Numbered from the stretch's first letter, positions 1 to 7,297 are shown. The stretch: 8,500 nt of DNA from an uncultured Intrasporangium sp. (GCA_937873285.1 CALMNV010000184.1:1-8500), one strand, 5' to 3'. Program-made: numbers and translations. The notes: generated by a model from the letters alone, not told the origin.

Positions 1-1167
1 GGCGAGGACGTCGGCCCAGGCACCGGCGGCCAACGAGCCGGCGCCGTGCAGGTGCAAGGCGGCGGCCGGTGTGCCGGCAGCGGCCTGCACGGCATCCTCC
101 AAGGGGATGCCGAGCTCGACCACGCACCAGCGGACCTCGTCGAGCAGGCTCGAGACGCTGCCGGCAAGACTGCCGGAGTCGGCGAGGCGGACCTGACGCC
201 CCGAGACGCGCACCGAGCGGCCGCCGAGGGTGTATCGCCCCTCCGGCAGGCCGGCGGCTGACATGCAGTCGCTGACGAGGGCGATGCCGCCGGGCCCGAC
301 CGTGTCGAAGAGCAGCTGCACCGTCGCGCCGTCGAGGTGGACGCCGTCGGCGATGACCTCGAGCACCGCCTCACCCCGGCCGGCTGCGGATATGGCGGCC
401 CCCACTGGCCCCGGTGCCCGCGAGAGCAGCGGCGGCATCCCGTTGAAGACGTGGGTCACGAGGGGCCGGCCACCGCGCACGGGCCGAGCGGCGAGGGCGG
501 ACAGCGCGGTGCGGGCCGTCGACGCGTCGGCGTCCGTGTGCCCGACCGCCCCGAGGATGCCGAGGTCGGCGAGCACGCCCGGGAGCCGGTCGGCGCCGGG
601 CAGCTCCGGGGCGAAGGTCCAGTGCGCGATGCCATCCAGACCGGCGGCCGAGGCCAGGTCGCGCACCAGCCCGATATCGGGCGCGACGAGCGCCGCCGGG
701 TCCTGTGCGCCGCAGCGAGCCACCGACAGGAACGGTCCCTCCAGATGCAGCCCGGCCAGCTCGCCGCTCGCGACGAGCGGAGCGCAGGCCCGTATGCCGC
801 CGAGCAGCCGGCTCGCGCTCGCGGAGACGAGCGAGCCAACGACGGTCGTGCTGCCCGCCCGGTGGTGGTGGGTGGCGGCTGCGCGCGCTGCCGCGCCGGG
901 GAGGCGGTCACCGGTGGCGGGCACACCGTCGGTGGAGGCGCGGGCCCCGGCGCCGAACTCTCCGCCTCCACCGCCGTGGCAGTGGATGTCGACGAGCCCG
1001 GGCAGAAGAGTCAGCCCAGGCTCCCAGCCCTCGGCAGGCGGGGCGGAGGCCAGCTGGGGGGGCACGTCCTCGCGCCGGCCGGCGAAGAGGATGCGCTCGC
1101 CCGCGACGACCACGGCGCCGTCGCGGACGATTCCGGTGGGGAGCAGCACGGCGCCGGTCAGCAGCAT
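1..1167 (-). CDS. nagA: N-acetylglucosamine-6-phosphate deacetylase, C-terminus beyond the window
   Basis: NagA removes the acetyl group from GlcNAc-6-phosphate in the cytoplasm, giving glucosamine-6-phosphate and acetate. The 389 visible residues carry the amidohydrolase signature in order: HCH (62-64) after LLPGLVDI, LEGPF with the metal-binding Glu143, GHTDAD (His210), THVFNGMPPL (His239), Arg250 matching the phosphate-binding Arg of E. coli NagA, IADGVHLD (His277), and SDCMSAAGLPEG with the catalytic Asp300. The HCH pair suggests the two-metal type, unlike E. coli. The family is about 380-400 residues, and the sequence leaves the window in the closing G-x-x-ADV segment, so perhaps 20 residues are missing. 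I chose the ATG at 1167 because GGAG lies 8 bases upstream and the first beta strand begins there. An in-frame GTG at 1206 overlaps the stop of the SIS gene as GTGA and is a real alternative (13 more residues). Gln155 stands where E. coli has the substrate-binding His143. A GalNAc-6-phosphate deacetylase (AgaA) cannot be excluded. Confidence 0.93.
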   Translation of the reverse strand, partial: MLLTGAVLLPTGIVRDGAVVVAGERILFAGRREDVPPQLASAPPAEGWEPGLTLLPGLVDIHCHGGGGGEFGAGARASTDGVPATGDRLPGAAARAAATHHHRAGSTTVVGSLVSASASRLLGGIRACAPLVASGELAGLHLEGPFLSVARCGAQDPAALVAPDIGLVRDLASAAGLDGIAHWTFAPELPGADRLPGVLADLGILGAVGHTDADASTARTALSALAARPVRGGRPLVTHVFNGMPPLLSRAPGPVGAAISAAGRGEAVLEVIADGVHLDGATVQLLFDTVGPGGIALVSDCMSAAGLPEGRYTLGGRSVRVSGRQVRLADSGSLAGSVSSLLDEVRWCVVELGIPLEDAVQAAAGTPAAALHLHGAGSLAAGAWADVLA

Positions 1168-1202
1168 CGCCCGGGCTCCAGGGCTCGGCGGGGCGGAGGA
1201 GG

Positions 1203-2147
1203 TCACGTCAAGATGATGGACCTGCTCAGGTGACGCGGTCGGTCCGGGTCCAGCCCCGCCGCAGCCGCCTTCGCCAGGCACAGCCGGTGCACCCGCACGA
1301 GGTCGGCGAGCGGGTCGACGTCGCGGTGCTCGAAGTGCGCGCCCGTGTCACGGACCTGCTCGGCCAGTCCGTCGGGCACCTCGCCGAAGGCCCACGTCAC
1401 GCGACCGGGTCCGGCGATGCTGATGGGTCCGTGTCGGTACTCCATCGCGGGATAGGACTCGGTCCACAGCTGCGCGGACTCGCGCAGCTTCAGCGCGGCC
1501 TCGTGCGCCAGGCCGACCGTCCACCCTCGCCCGAGGAAGGTCACCTGCTCGGCCTCGAGCAGCCCGGCCAGGGCGGACCCCTCGTGCTCGGCGAGCACCG
1601 TCCGGGCATCGCCGATGGCGGCGGTGACGTCCTCGCCGAGGCTCGCCCGCAGCAGCGCCAGGGTGGTCGTCGCGAAGCGCGTCTGCACGACCGAGCGCTC
1701 GTCGACCTCCGCCAGGGTCAGCGCCTCGTCCCCGAGGTCGGAGATCGGCGTGCCCGGCACGGCAACGACCGCCGAGGTGCGCCGGCCGCCCTCCCGGAGC
1801 GCGCGGAGCAGCTCGACGACCTCGGTCGTGGTGCCCGACCGGGAGATCGCGAGGACGAGGTCGTAGTCGCGCCGCTGCGGGAACTCGCTCGCGGCGTGGG
1901 CCTCGGTGCGGCCCTGCCCGGCGCGCTCACGTGAGGCGGCATACGCCTGCGCCATGAACAGCGAGGTGCCGCAGCCCACGACCGCGACCGACTGTCCCGG
2001 CTGCGGCAGGACGCGGCCGGCCTCCGGCAGGCGGCCGAGCACGGCTGCCCAGTCGTCGGCCTGTGTGGCGACCTCGGCAGCGAGGTGGGTGGTGGGCGCA
2101 GCGCTCGGCACGGGTGGGGATGACTGAGATTGCACGAGACGAAGCAT
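1203..2147 (-). CDS. SIS-domain sugar-phosphate isomerase/deaminase (GlmS C-half-like, NagB-II/AgaS type)
   Basis: This 314-residue protein has two SIS (sugar isomerase) domains and no glutaminase domain, so it resembles the isomerase half of GlmS. Such proteins act as hexosamine-6-phosphate deaminases/isomerases (NagB-II, AgaS) in catabolic clusters. Visible motifs are VVGCGTS (57-62) and ISRSGTTTE (101-109), the phosphate-binding loops of the first domain, a TRFATT segment (156-161), and in the second domain GRG (207-209), ALKLRES (218-224) and MEYRHGPISI (235-244), which matches the KHGP region of GlmS. It ends in the usual GLDPDRP...L tail. The stop overlaps a possible nagA GTG start, so the two genes are very probably one operon and the product would use NagA's glucosamine-6-phosphate. 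No canonical nagB is visible. The ATG has only a weak ribosome site (TGAG), so the start is the least certain part. Whether it deaminates GlcN-6-P or GalN-6-P cannot be read from sequence. Confidence 0.88.
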   Translation of the reverse strand: MLRLVQSQSSPPVPSAAPTTHLAAEVATQADDWAAVLGRLPEAGRVLPQPGQSVAVVGCGTSLFMAQAYAASRERAGQGRTEAHAASEFPQRRDYDLVLAISRSGTTTEVVELLRALREGGRRTSAVVAVPGTPISDLGDEALTLAEVDERSVVQTRFATTTLALLRASLGEDVTAAIGDARTVLAEHEGSALAGLLEAEQVTFLGRGWTVGLAHEAALKLRESAQLWTESYPAMEYRHGPISIAGPGRVTWAFGEVPDGLAEQVRDTGAHFEHRDVDPLADLVRVHRLCLAKAAAAGLDPDRPRHLSRSIILT

Positions 2148-2340
2148 CGTCGCTCAGAGTCGATCAGTCAAGATCACGGCGAGGATAGACCCCGTGACCA
2201 AATCTTTCCCCACCAATCGCTTGACGCGCGTCCGGCGCGAGGTCCACCCTGTCCGGAGGTGCCGCATCATGACCGAGGCGGCTCGAAACCGAAAGCAACC
2301 GCGCAGTGCCGCTCGGCATGCCAGGCAGGAGTGCATCACG
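2148..2340. promoter_or_regulatory. Divergent control region between the isomerase-nagA and transporter operons
   Basis: These 193 bases separate two divergent operons and hold the lowest-GC patch of the neighbourhood, as expected for promoters. For the plus strand, TTGACG (2221-2226), an 18-base spacer and CACCCT (2245-2250) form a passable -35/-10 pair, which would start transcription near 2257. For the minus strand, TATCCT (complement of 2182-2187), about 35 bases before the isomerase ATG, is a good -10 but has no convincing -35. No DasR-type operator (ACTGGTCTAGACCACT-like) is seen. The DeoR-family gene in the downstream operon is the natural candidate regulator. The promoter placements are inference. 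Confidence 0.45.
2284..2295. promoter_or_regulatory. Tandem CGAAA repeat, possible DeoR-family operator
   Basis: CGAAACCGAAAG reads TTTCG-G-TTTCG on the other strand. AgaR of E. coli, a DeoR-family repressor of amino-sugar genes, binds runs of TTTCRTTTY-like repeats. This site lies between the predicted transcription start and the binding-protein ATG, where a repressor would block transcription. The match is short and no second copy was found, so this is a suggestion only. Confidence 0.25.
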
Positions 2341-3618
2341 ATGACGTCTCGACACACCACCGCCGCCCGCGCCCTCGCGCTCACGGTGGCGACCGGCCTC
2401 GCCCTGGCCGCCTGCGGCGGCGGCACGGGAGCCGGCACGACCCCCGGCGCGGGTGGGGCCGGAGCCGCCACGGGCAAGGTCAGCAAGATCAAGCTGGTGG
2501 CCGCCGAGTACTCCAAGGACAACACTGCCGCCTTCTGGAAGAAGTTCGCCGAGACCTACAAGGCCAAGACGGGCGTGGACCTCGAGGTCCAGATCGTCAG
2601 CTGGGACACGATCGACCAGACGTCGAGCACGATGATCCAGAACAACAACGCGCCCGACATCCTCAACCTCAACGCCTACGCCTCCTACGCCAAGGACGGC
2701 CTGCTCTACAGCGCCGACGAGGTGCTGCCCGCCTCGGCCAAGAGCGACCTGCTCGACGCCTTCGTCAAGAGCGGCACCTACAACGGCAAGCTCTACGGCT
2801 TCCCCGACCTGTCCTCGGCGCGCGCGTTCTTCTACAACAAGGCGATCTTCGCCAAGGCCGGCATCTCCGCCCCGCCTCGGACGTGGGCCGAGTTCGAGAC
2901 GGACGCGAAGAAGATCCGCGACCTGGGCGACGGCAGCATCGGCTACGGGCTGCCGCTCGGCCCGGAGGAGTCGCAGGGTGAGTTCTCCATGTGGCTGTTC
3001 AACAACGGTGGCAACTGGAAGGAGAACGGCGCGTGGGCGATCAACTCGCCCAAGAACGTCGAGACGCTGCAGTTCCTGCGCAAGCTGACCGACGAGAAGG
3101 TGACCCAGAACAACCCGGGCAAGACCAACCGCGCGGACGCCTTCAACCTCTTCAAGTCGGGCAAGGTCGGCATGGTCGTCGGCTTCTCGCCTCTCGCCGG
3201 CCAGCTCGACCAGGAGAAGAAGGTCGACTACGGGGTCGCGCCGATGCCGACCCAGCTCGCCCAGCCACAGACCTTCGGGGTCACCGACTACCTCATGGCG
3301 TTCAAGAAGGACGGCAACCAGGAGGCGGTCAAGGCCTTCTACGACCTCTACTACCAGAAGGACCAGGTCAACGAGTTCATCAAGGCCGAGGGGTTCCTGC
3401 CCGTGACGAAGAGCGGCCTGCAGTTCTTCGCCACCGACCCCAAGCTCAAGGTCTACCTCGACACGCTGCCCAACGCCCACCTCACGCCCACCGACGACCC
3501 CGGGTGGGACAAGGTCAAGCTGGCCGTGCAGCAGAACCTCGGCTCGGCCGTGGGCAGCGGCGGTGACCCCAAGGCCGTCCTCGACGCCCTGCAGAAGCAG
3601 GCGCAGAGCGGCAGCTGA
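2341..3618 (+). CDS. ABC sugar-binding lipoprotein (family 1 / CUT1)
   Basis: This is the extracellular receptor of a carbohydrate ABC importer, 425 residues. From the ATG at 2341 the N-terminus is a classic lipoprotein signal: a short positive region with Arg4 and Arg10, a hydrophobic stretch, then the lipobox LAAC with Cys25. A Gly/Ala/Thr-rich linker follows before the folded domain starts at about residue 46 (KVSKIKLVAAEY). The body fits SBP family 1: FWKKFAETYKAKTGVDLEV near the start, APDILNLNAY, GKLYGFPD and WAEFETDAKKI. Other in-frame starts exist (GTG 2194, ATG 2269), but only 2341 puts the signal peptide at the N-terminus, and AGGAG (2327-2331) sits 9 bases before it. The first permease begins 2 bases after the stop. 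The ligand is inferred from nagA and the kinase to be GlcNAc, chitobiose or another amino sugar. The sequence alone does not fix it. Confidence 0.92.
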   Translation: MTSRHTTAARALALTVATGLALAACGGGTGAGTTPGAGGAGAATGKVSKIKLVAAEYSKDNTAAFWKKFAETYKAKTGVDLEVQIVSWDTIDQTSSTMIQNNNAPDILNLNAYASYAKDGLLYSADEVLPASAKSDLLDAFVKSGTYNGKLYGFPDLSSARAFFYNKAIFAKAGISAPPRTWAEFETDAKKIRDLGDGSIGYGLPLGPEESQGEFSMWLFNNGGNWKENGAWAINSPKNVETLQFLRKLTDEKVTQNNPGKTNRADAFNLFKSGKVGMVVGFSPLAGQLDQEKKVDYGVAPMPTQLAQPQTFGVTDYLMAFKKDGNQEAVKAFYDLYYQKDQVNEFIKAEGFLPVTKSGLQFFATDPKLKVYLDTLPNAHLTPTDDPGWDKVKLAVQQNLGSAVGSGGDPKAVLDALQKQAQSGS

Positions 3619-3620
3619 CC

Positions 3621-4559
3621 ATGTCATCCGAGCGTGCCGGTATGCCGCGGAGCCGGCGTGCCGGCATGCCGCGGGCCCGCTCCGACCGAGCCTCCCTCGG
3701 CTCGGCGCTGCTCTGGCTGGGCCCGTCCCTCCTGCTGATCTTCGGCGTGGTGCTCTACCCTGCGGTCGAGCTGGTGCGGGCCTCCTTCAGCCGGTTCTCC
3801 ATCACCGGTCTGCGGCTCGGCGACGCCGGGACCCGCAACTACCAGGCGGTCCTGGAGCACCCGCTGCTCGGCACGGTGCTGCGCAACACGCTCGTCTGGG
3901 TCGTCGCGGTGGTCACGCTCACCCTCGTGCTGAGCCTCGGGGTGGCCCAGTTCCTCACCAAGGACTTCTGGGGTCGCAAGGTGGTGCGCTGGGCGGTCAT
4001 CGTGCCGTGGGCAGCGTCGCTCGTGATCACCGCCAAGACGTTCGTGATGATCTACGACTACTACTACGGCACGCTCAACCTGCTGCTGTCCAAGCTCGGC
4101 CTCGGGCCGGTCGACTTCCTCGGCAGCAGCACGTGGATCCTGCCCTCCATGGTGCTCGTGGGCGTCTTCGTCTCGATCCCGTTCACGGCCTACGTCTTCG
4201 TCGCCGGGCTGCACGCCATCCCGCAGGAGGTCTACGAGGCCGCGCACGTCGACGGGGCGAGCCCCTTCCAGACCTGGTGGCGCATCACGCTGCCGCTGCT
4301 GCGCCCGGCCGTCCTCGTCGCCGCCGTGCTCAACATCATCTACGTGTTCAACTCCTTTCCCATCATCTACGTGCTCAACGACCGCAACCCCGGCTTCACC
4401 CACGACACGACGATCACCTTCATGTACAAGCTGGCCTTCAAGAGCGCCGAGAAGGACGTCGGCATGTCCGCGGCCGCCGGCGTCTTCAACGTCGTGCTCA
4501 TCCTCCTCGTCGTGCTCGTCTACCTGCGGTTCACCAGGTGGCGGGAGCAGACCCGATGA
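3621..4559 (+). CDS. ABC sugar permease, MalF-type
   Basis: This is the first of two membrane subunits of the CUT1 importer, 312 residues with six predicted membrane helices at about 27-47, 89-111, 122-146, 172-196, 229-250 and 282-303. The cytoplasmic EAA loop that contacts the ATPase is clear: EVYEAAHVDGASPFQTWWRI (203-222). It lies 2 bases after the binding-protein stop and ends in an ATGA overlap with the second permease, so it is co-transcribed and probably translationally coupled. The N-terminal tail is unusual: residues 5-18 contain RAGMPR twice, from a near-perfect 18-base direct repeat. In-frame ATGs at 3642 and 3666 lie within the repeat, and none of the three starts has a strong ribosome site. 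I kept 3621 because it abuts the upstream stop. Confidence 0.92.
   Translation: MSSERAGMPRSRRAGMPRARSDRASLGSALLWLGPSLLLIFGVVLYPAVELVRASFSRFSITGLRLGDAGTRNYQAVLEHPLLGTVLRNTLVWVVAVVTLTLVLSLGVAQFLTKDFWGRKVVRWAVIVPWAASLVITAKTFVMIYDYYYGTLNLLLSKLGLGPVDFLGSSTWILPSMVLVGVFVSIPFTAYVFVAGLHAIPQEVYEAAHVDGASPFQTWWRITLPLLRPAVLVAAVLNIIYVFNSFPIIYVLNDRNPGFTHDTTITFMYKLAFKSAEKDVGMSAAAGVFNVVLILLVVLVYLRFTRWREQTR
3633..3674 (+). repeat. Tandem 18-base direct repeat in the permease N-terminus
   Basis: Copies at 3633-3650 and 3657-3674 differ at one base (GGTATGCC against GGCATGCC) and sit 24 bases apart, in frame, encoding RAGMPR twice in the cytoplasmic tail. The first copy contains the octamer GTATGCCG that recurs through the window. 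Confidence 0.85.
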
Positions 4560-5440
4560 CCGCCGGCGTCAAGGCGGGCCCCCCGCTGCGCGCGGAGCCG
4601 GCCCGGCGGCATACCGGCTGGCGGCGACAACGCAGGTGGGTGCTGCCCGTCGCGGGCGCCGCGCTGGCCCTGGTCTTCCTCGCCCCCTACGTCGTCATGC
4701 TGCTGAACTCGCTGCGCCCGAGCGGCGACGTGGTGCGCACCCCGCCCACGTTCCTGCCGCGCGAGTGGCAGCTGTCCACCTACGCCCAGATCCTCGGGGA
4801 CGACCGGTTCCTGGCCTGGCTCAAGACCTCCCTGCTCGTCGCCACGGCCTCGACCCTCATCGTCATCGCCGTGTCGGTCCCGGCCGCGTACTACACGGCC
4901 CGCTTCCGCTTCCCGGGGCGCACCGCGTTCCTGCTGCTCGTCCTCGTGACGCAGATGTTCTCGCCCACCGCACTGGTCGTCGGCATCTACCGCGAGTGGT
5001 TCAACCTCGACATGGTCAACACGTATGCCGCCCTGATCCTGACCAACGCCGCCTTCAACCTCGCGTTCGCCGTGTGGATCCTGCACGGCTTCCTCGCCTC
5101 GATCCCCAAGGAGGTGGAGGAGGCGGCGCACCTCGACGGGTGCAGCCGGCTCGGCACGCTGCGCCGGGTGCTCCTCCCGCTGACGATGCCGGGCATCGTC
5201 ACCGCGGTCATCTTCACCTTCATCGCGGCGTGGAACGAGTACGTCGTGGCGCTGACGCTCATGATCGACGAGGACAAGAAGCCCCTGACCGTCGGCCTCA
5301 CCTCCTACGTCACCGGCTACGAGCAGCACTGGGACCAGCTCTTCGCCGCCTCCATCGTGGCGATCGTGCCGGTGGTCGTGCTCTTCGCCGTCATCGAGAA
5401 GCACCTCATCGGCGGCCTCACGGCCGGCTCGGTCAAGTGA
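4556..5440 (+). CDS. ABC sugar permease, MalG-type
   Basis: This is the second membrane subunit, 294 residues. Six helices are predicted at about 28-50, 90-112, 124-146, 156-180, 211-233 and 262-282. The EAA loop is KEVEEAAHLDGCSRLGTLRR (185-204), and the C-terminus GGLTAGSVK is the usual end of CUT1 MalG-type subunits. The ATG overlaps the MalF-type stop as ATGA and has GGGAG 8 bases upstream, so the start is well fixed. It forms a heterodimer with the preceding permease. No ATPase gene lies in the operon, so the nucleotide-binding subunit must come from elsewhere, as with MsiK in other actinobacteria. Confidence 0.93.
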   Translation: MTAGVKAGPPLRAEPARRHTGWRRQRRWVLPVAGAALALVFLAPYVVMLLNSLRPSGDVVRTPPTFLPREWQLSTYAQILGDDRFLAWLKTSLLVATASTLIVIAVSVPAAYYTARFRFPGRTAFLLLVLVTQMFSPTALVVGIYREWFNLDMVNTYAALILTNAAFNLAFAVWILHGFLASIPKEVEEAAHLDGCSRLGTLRRVLLPLTMPGIVTAVIFTFIAAWNEYVVALTLMIDEDKKPLTVGLTSYVTGYEQHWDQLFAASIVAIVPVVVLFAVIEKHLIGGLTAGSVK

Positions 5441-5457
5441 CGACGGTCGGGCGGGCG

Positions 5458-6243
5458 ATGGAGCGGGGCACCCGGTGGAGCGCCCTGCTGGCGCTGCTCG
5501 CCAAGCACGGCCGGCTCACCGTCGCCCAGGCCGTCGAGGAGCTCGGCGTCTCCGAGGCCACCGTGCGACGCGACTTCGGCGAGCTCGCCGCGCAGCAGCT
5601 CGTCACGCGGACCCACGGAGGCGTCGTCGGCACGGCCGTCGCCTACAACCTCCCGGCGCGCTACAGCTCGGGCGCCGGCGACGACGCCAAGGAGCGGATC
5701 GCGGCGGCGGCGGCCGATCTCGCCGCCGAGGGCTCCGTCGTGGGCTTCAACGGCGGCACGACGACCAGCGCGACCGCGCGCCGGCTGGCGGCCCGGGCCG
5801 ACCTGGCTCGCTCGACGCAGCGGCCGGCCATCACCGTCGTGACCAACGCCCTCAACATCGCCACAGAGATGGTGCTGCGACCCTTCATCCGCTGTGTCAC
5901 CCTCGGCGGGGTCGCCCGACCCGAGTCCTACGAGCTGTCCGGTCCGCTCGCCGGCATGGTGCTCGACGAGCTGTGGCTCGACACCGCCTTCCTCGGCGTC
6001 GATGCGCTGTCCAGCCAGGTGGGCGCCGCCTGCCGGCACGAGGGCGAGGCTGGGATCAGCGCGCTGATGGTCCAGCGCGCCGACCGCGTCGTCGTGGTGG
6101 CGACCGGCGACAAGGTCGGTCGGCGCGCCTTTGCGCGCATCTGCCCGCCCGCCGGGGTGGACCTGCTCGTGACCGACGGCTCGGCGCCCGAGGACGAGGT
6201 GCGGGCGCTGCGGGCGGCCGGCGTCACGGTCGAGCAGGTCTGA
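5458..6243 (+). CDS. DeoR/GlpR-family transcriptional regulator
   Basis: This is a 261-residue DNA-binding regulator of sugar genes. Residues 6-55 form the winged helix: WSALLALLAKHGRLTV, then ELGVSEATVRRDFGEL with the recognition helix, then RTHGG. The rest is the DeoRC sugar-phosphate sensor domain: FNGGTTT (97-103), VVTNALNIA (127-135), LGGVARPESYELSGP (149-163), AFLGVDAL (177-184) and VVVVATGDKVGRRAF (211-225). It sits between the second permease and the kinase, so it probably controls this operon and the divergent one, with a phosphorylated amino sugar as the signal. The ATG at 5458 gives the usual N-terminus for the family. A GTG at 5437, overlapping the permease stop as GTGA, would add 7 residues and cannot be ruled out. 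The effector and operator are inferred. Confidence 0.9.
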   Translation: MERGTRWSALLALLAKHGRLTVAQAVEELGVSEATVRRDFGELAAQQLVTRTHGGVVGTAVAYNLPARYSSGAGDDAKERIAAAAADLAAEGSVVGFNGGTTTSATARRLAARADLARSTQRPAITVVTNALNIATEMVLRPFIRCVTLGGVARPESYELSGPLAGMVLDELWLDTAFLGVDALSSQVGAACRHEGEAGISALMVQRADRVVVVATGDKVGRRAFARICPPAGVDLLVTDGSAPEDEVRALRAAGVTVEQV

Positions 6244-6245
6244 CG

Positions 6246-7190
6246 GTGCCCGGTGCGTCGCCGCAGGGGCCGATCGAGGCGGTGGCGGGCGTCGACATCG
6301 GCGGCACCCGCATCAAGGGCGCCCTGGTCGACCGGTCGGGTCGGGCCGTGCACGCCGTGACCGTGCCGACGCCACCCGACCTCGGCAGCCCCGGTGCCTT
6401 GACCCGCGCGGTGACCCGGATCGTGGACGAGCTGCAAGGGATGGCGGATGGGATGGGGCACGGCGTCCGGCTGCGTGCGTGCGGGGTGGTGGTGCCCGGT
6501 CTCGTGGACGAGGACCGGGGTGTGGCGGTCCGGGCCGCGAACCTCGGCTGGCGCGACCTTGAGGTGAGGGCCCCGTTGCAGGAGGCGCTCGCCGTGCCGG
6601 TCGCCCTCGGGCACGACGTGCGCGCCGGTCTGGTGGCCGAGGTGCGGCTCGGCGCGGCGCGGGACGTCGAGAACGCGCTCTTCGTCCCGCTCGGCACCGG
6701 GATCGCCTGCGCCCTGCTCGTGGACGGGCGGGTGCTGCATGCCGGCGGGTATGCCGGTGAGCTCGGCCACGTGCAGGTGGAGCCGGCGGGCCTGCGGTGC
6801 GGCTGCGGTGGCCGCGGCTGCCTGGAGACCGTGAGCTCGGCCGCGGCCATCGAGCGCGCGTATGCCGCGGCCGCCGGCCTGGGCGCTGCGGTGGGCGCGG
6901 ACGTGGTGGCGGCCCTGGTCGTCGCCGGCGACCCGCACGCGACCGCGGTCTGGGACCGTGCCGTCGCGGCCCTGGCTCGGGCGCTCGTCATGGCGGTGAC
7001 CCTCACCGGCGCGCGGCTGGTGCTCGTCGGCGGCGGGCTCGCGACCAGCGGCGACGTGCTCCTCGACCCGCTGCGCCGGGCCGTGCACGCCGGCCTGACC
7101 TTCCAACGAGCCCCGACGATCGAGCGGGCGGCTCTCGGCGACCGCGCCGGGTGCCTCGGCGCCGGCTGCCTGGCGTGGGACCTGACGTGA
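6246..7190 (+). CDS. ROK-family sugar kinase, probable N-acetylhexosamine kinase
   Basis: This is a 314-residue ROK-fold kinase that would phosphorylate the imported sugar at C6 with ATP. It has the N-terminal phosphate loop GVDIGGTRIKGALVD (15-29), the catalytic Asp124 in GHDVRAG, the second phosphate motif PLGTGI (148-153), the sugar/zinc motif GELGH (171-175), and the zinc-binding CGCGGRGCLE (185-194; Cys185, Cys187, Cys192). A GGGLATSG-type loop follows near the end. GHD replaces the more usual E-N-D before the catalytic Asp. There is no N-terminal helix-turn-helix, so it is a kinase and not a ROK repressor. The GTG start lies 2 bases after the regulator stop, with AGG about 8 bases upstream. 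With nagA in the same cluster, GlcNAc is the most likely substrate. GalNAc, ManNAc or glucose remain possible. Confidence 0.88.
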   Translation: MPGASPQGPIEAVAGVDIGGTRIKGALVDRSGRAVHAVTVPTPPDLGSPGALTRAVTRIVDELQGMADGMGHGVRLRACGVVVPGLVDEDRGVAVRAANLGWRDLEVRAPLQEALAVPVALGHDVRAGLVAEVRLGAARDVENALFVPLGTGIACALLVDGRVLHAGGYAGELGHVQVEPAGLRCGCGGRGCLETVSSAAAIERAYAAAAGLGAAVGADVVAALVVAGDPHATAVWDRAVAALARALVMAVTLTGARLVLVGGGLATSGDVLLDPLRRAVHAGLTFQRAPTIERAALGDRAGCLGAGCLAWDLT

Positions 7191-7209
7191 CCTGCCCTGA
7201 CTCCGGCCC

Positions 7210-7230
7210 GTGCCGGGGAGCCTTCGGCAC
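7210..7230 (+). terminator. Weak hairpin after the kinase gene
   Basis: GTGCCG (7210-7215) and CGGCAC (7225-7230) can pair in a 6-bp stem with a 9-base loop, 20 bases after the kinase stop. There is no T-run, so it is at best an imperfect terminator of the transporter operon. Chance hairpins are common at this G+C content. Confidence 0.22.
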
Positions 7231-7267
7231 CGGCGCGTTGCGCGCGGCCGGCTCGGCAGGCCCCGCG

Positions 7268-7297
7268 TTGCCACCCGGTCCGGCGGGTCGCTAGGTT
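7268..7297 (+). promoter_or_regulatory. Sigma-70-type promoter for mihF
   Basis: TTGCCA (7268-7273), an 18-base spacer and TAGGTT (7292-7297) are the best promoter match in the window. Transcription would start near 7304, leaving a leader of about 33 bases that contains the AAGGAG ribosome site (7322-7327), 9 bases before the mihF GTG. Confidence 0.6.

Noticed and set aside
1056..1062. Run of seven G (C on the coding strand) inside nagA, a possible frameshift
   Set aside because: The frame is NagA-like on both sides, so no error is visible here.
230..1216. Long plus-strand open frames across 46-1233
   Set aside because: They are antisense shadows. The minus strand encodes a full set of NagA motifs, and the plus-strand translations are Arg/Pro/Ser-rich without family features.
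2138..2151. Inverted repeat GACGA-AGCA-TCGTC over the isomerase start codon
   Set aside because: A 5-bp stem is too short to claim as an operator or hairpin in this composition.
2164..3627. A 487-residue minus-strand open frame opposite the binding-protein gene
   Set aside because: It is a shadow produced by third-position GC bias. The plus strand gives a lipoprotein with signal peptide and SBP motifs.
6246..7190. ROK repressor (NagC type) instead of kinase
   Set aside because: There is no N-terminal helix-turn-helix. The phosphate loop begins at residue 15 and the kinase and zinc motifs are intact.
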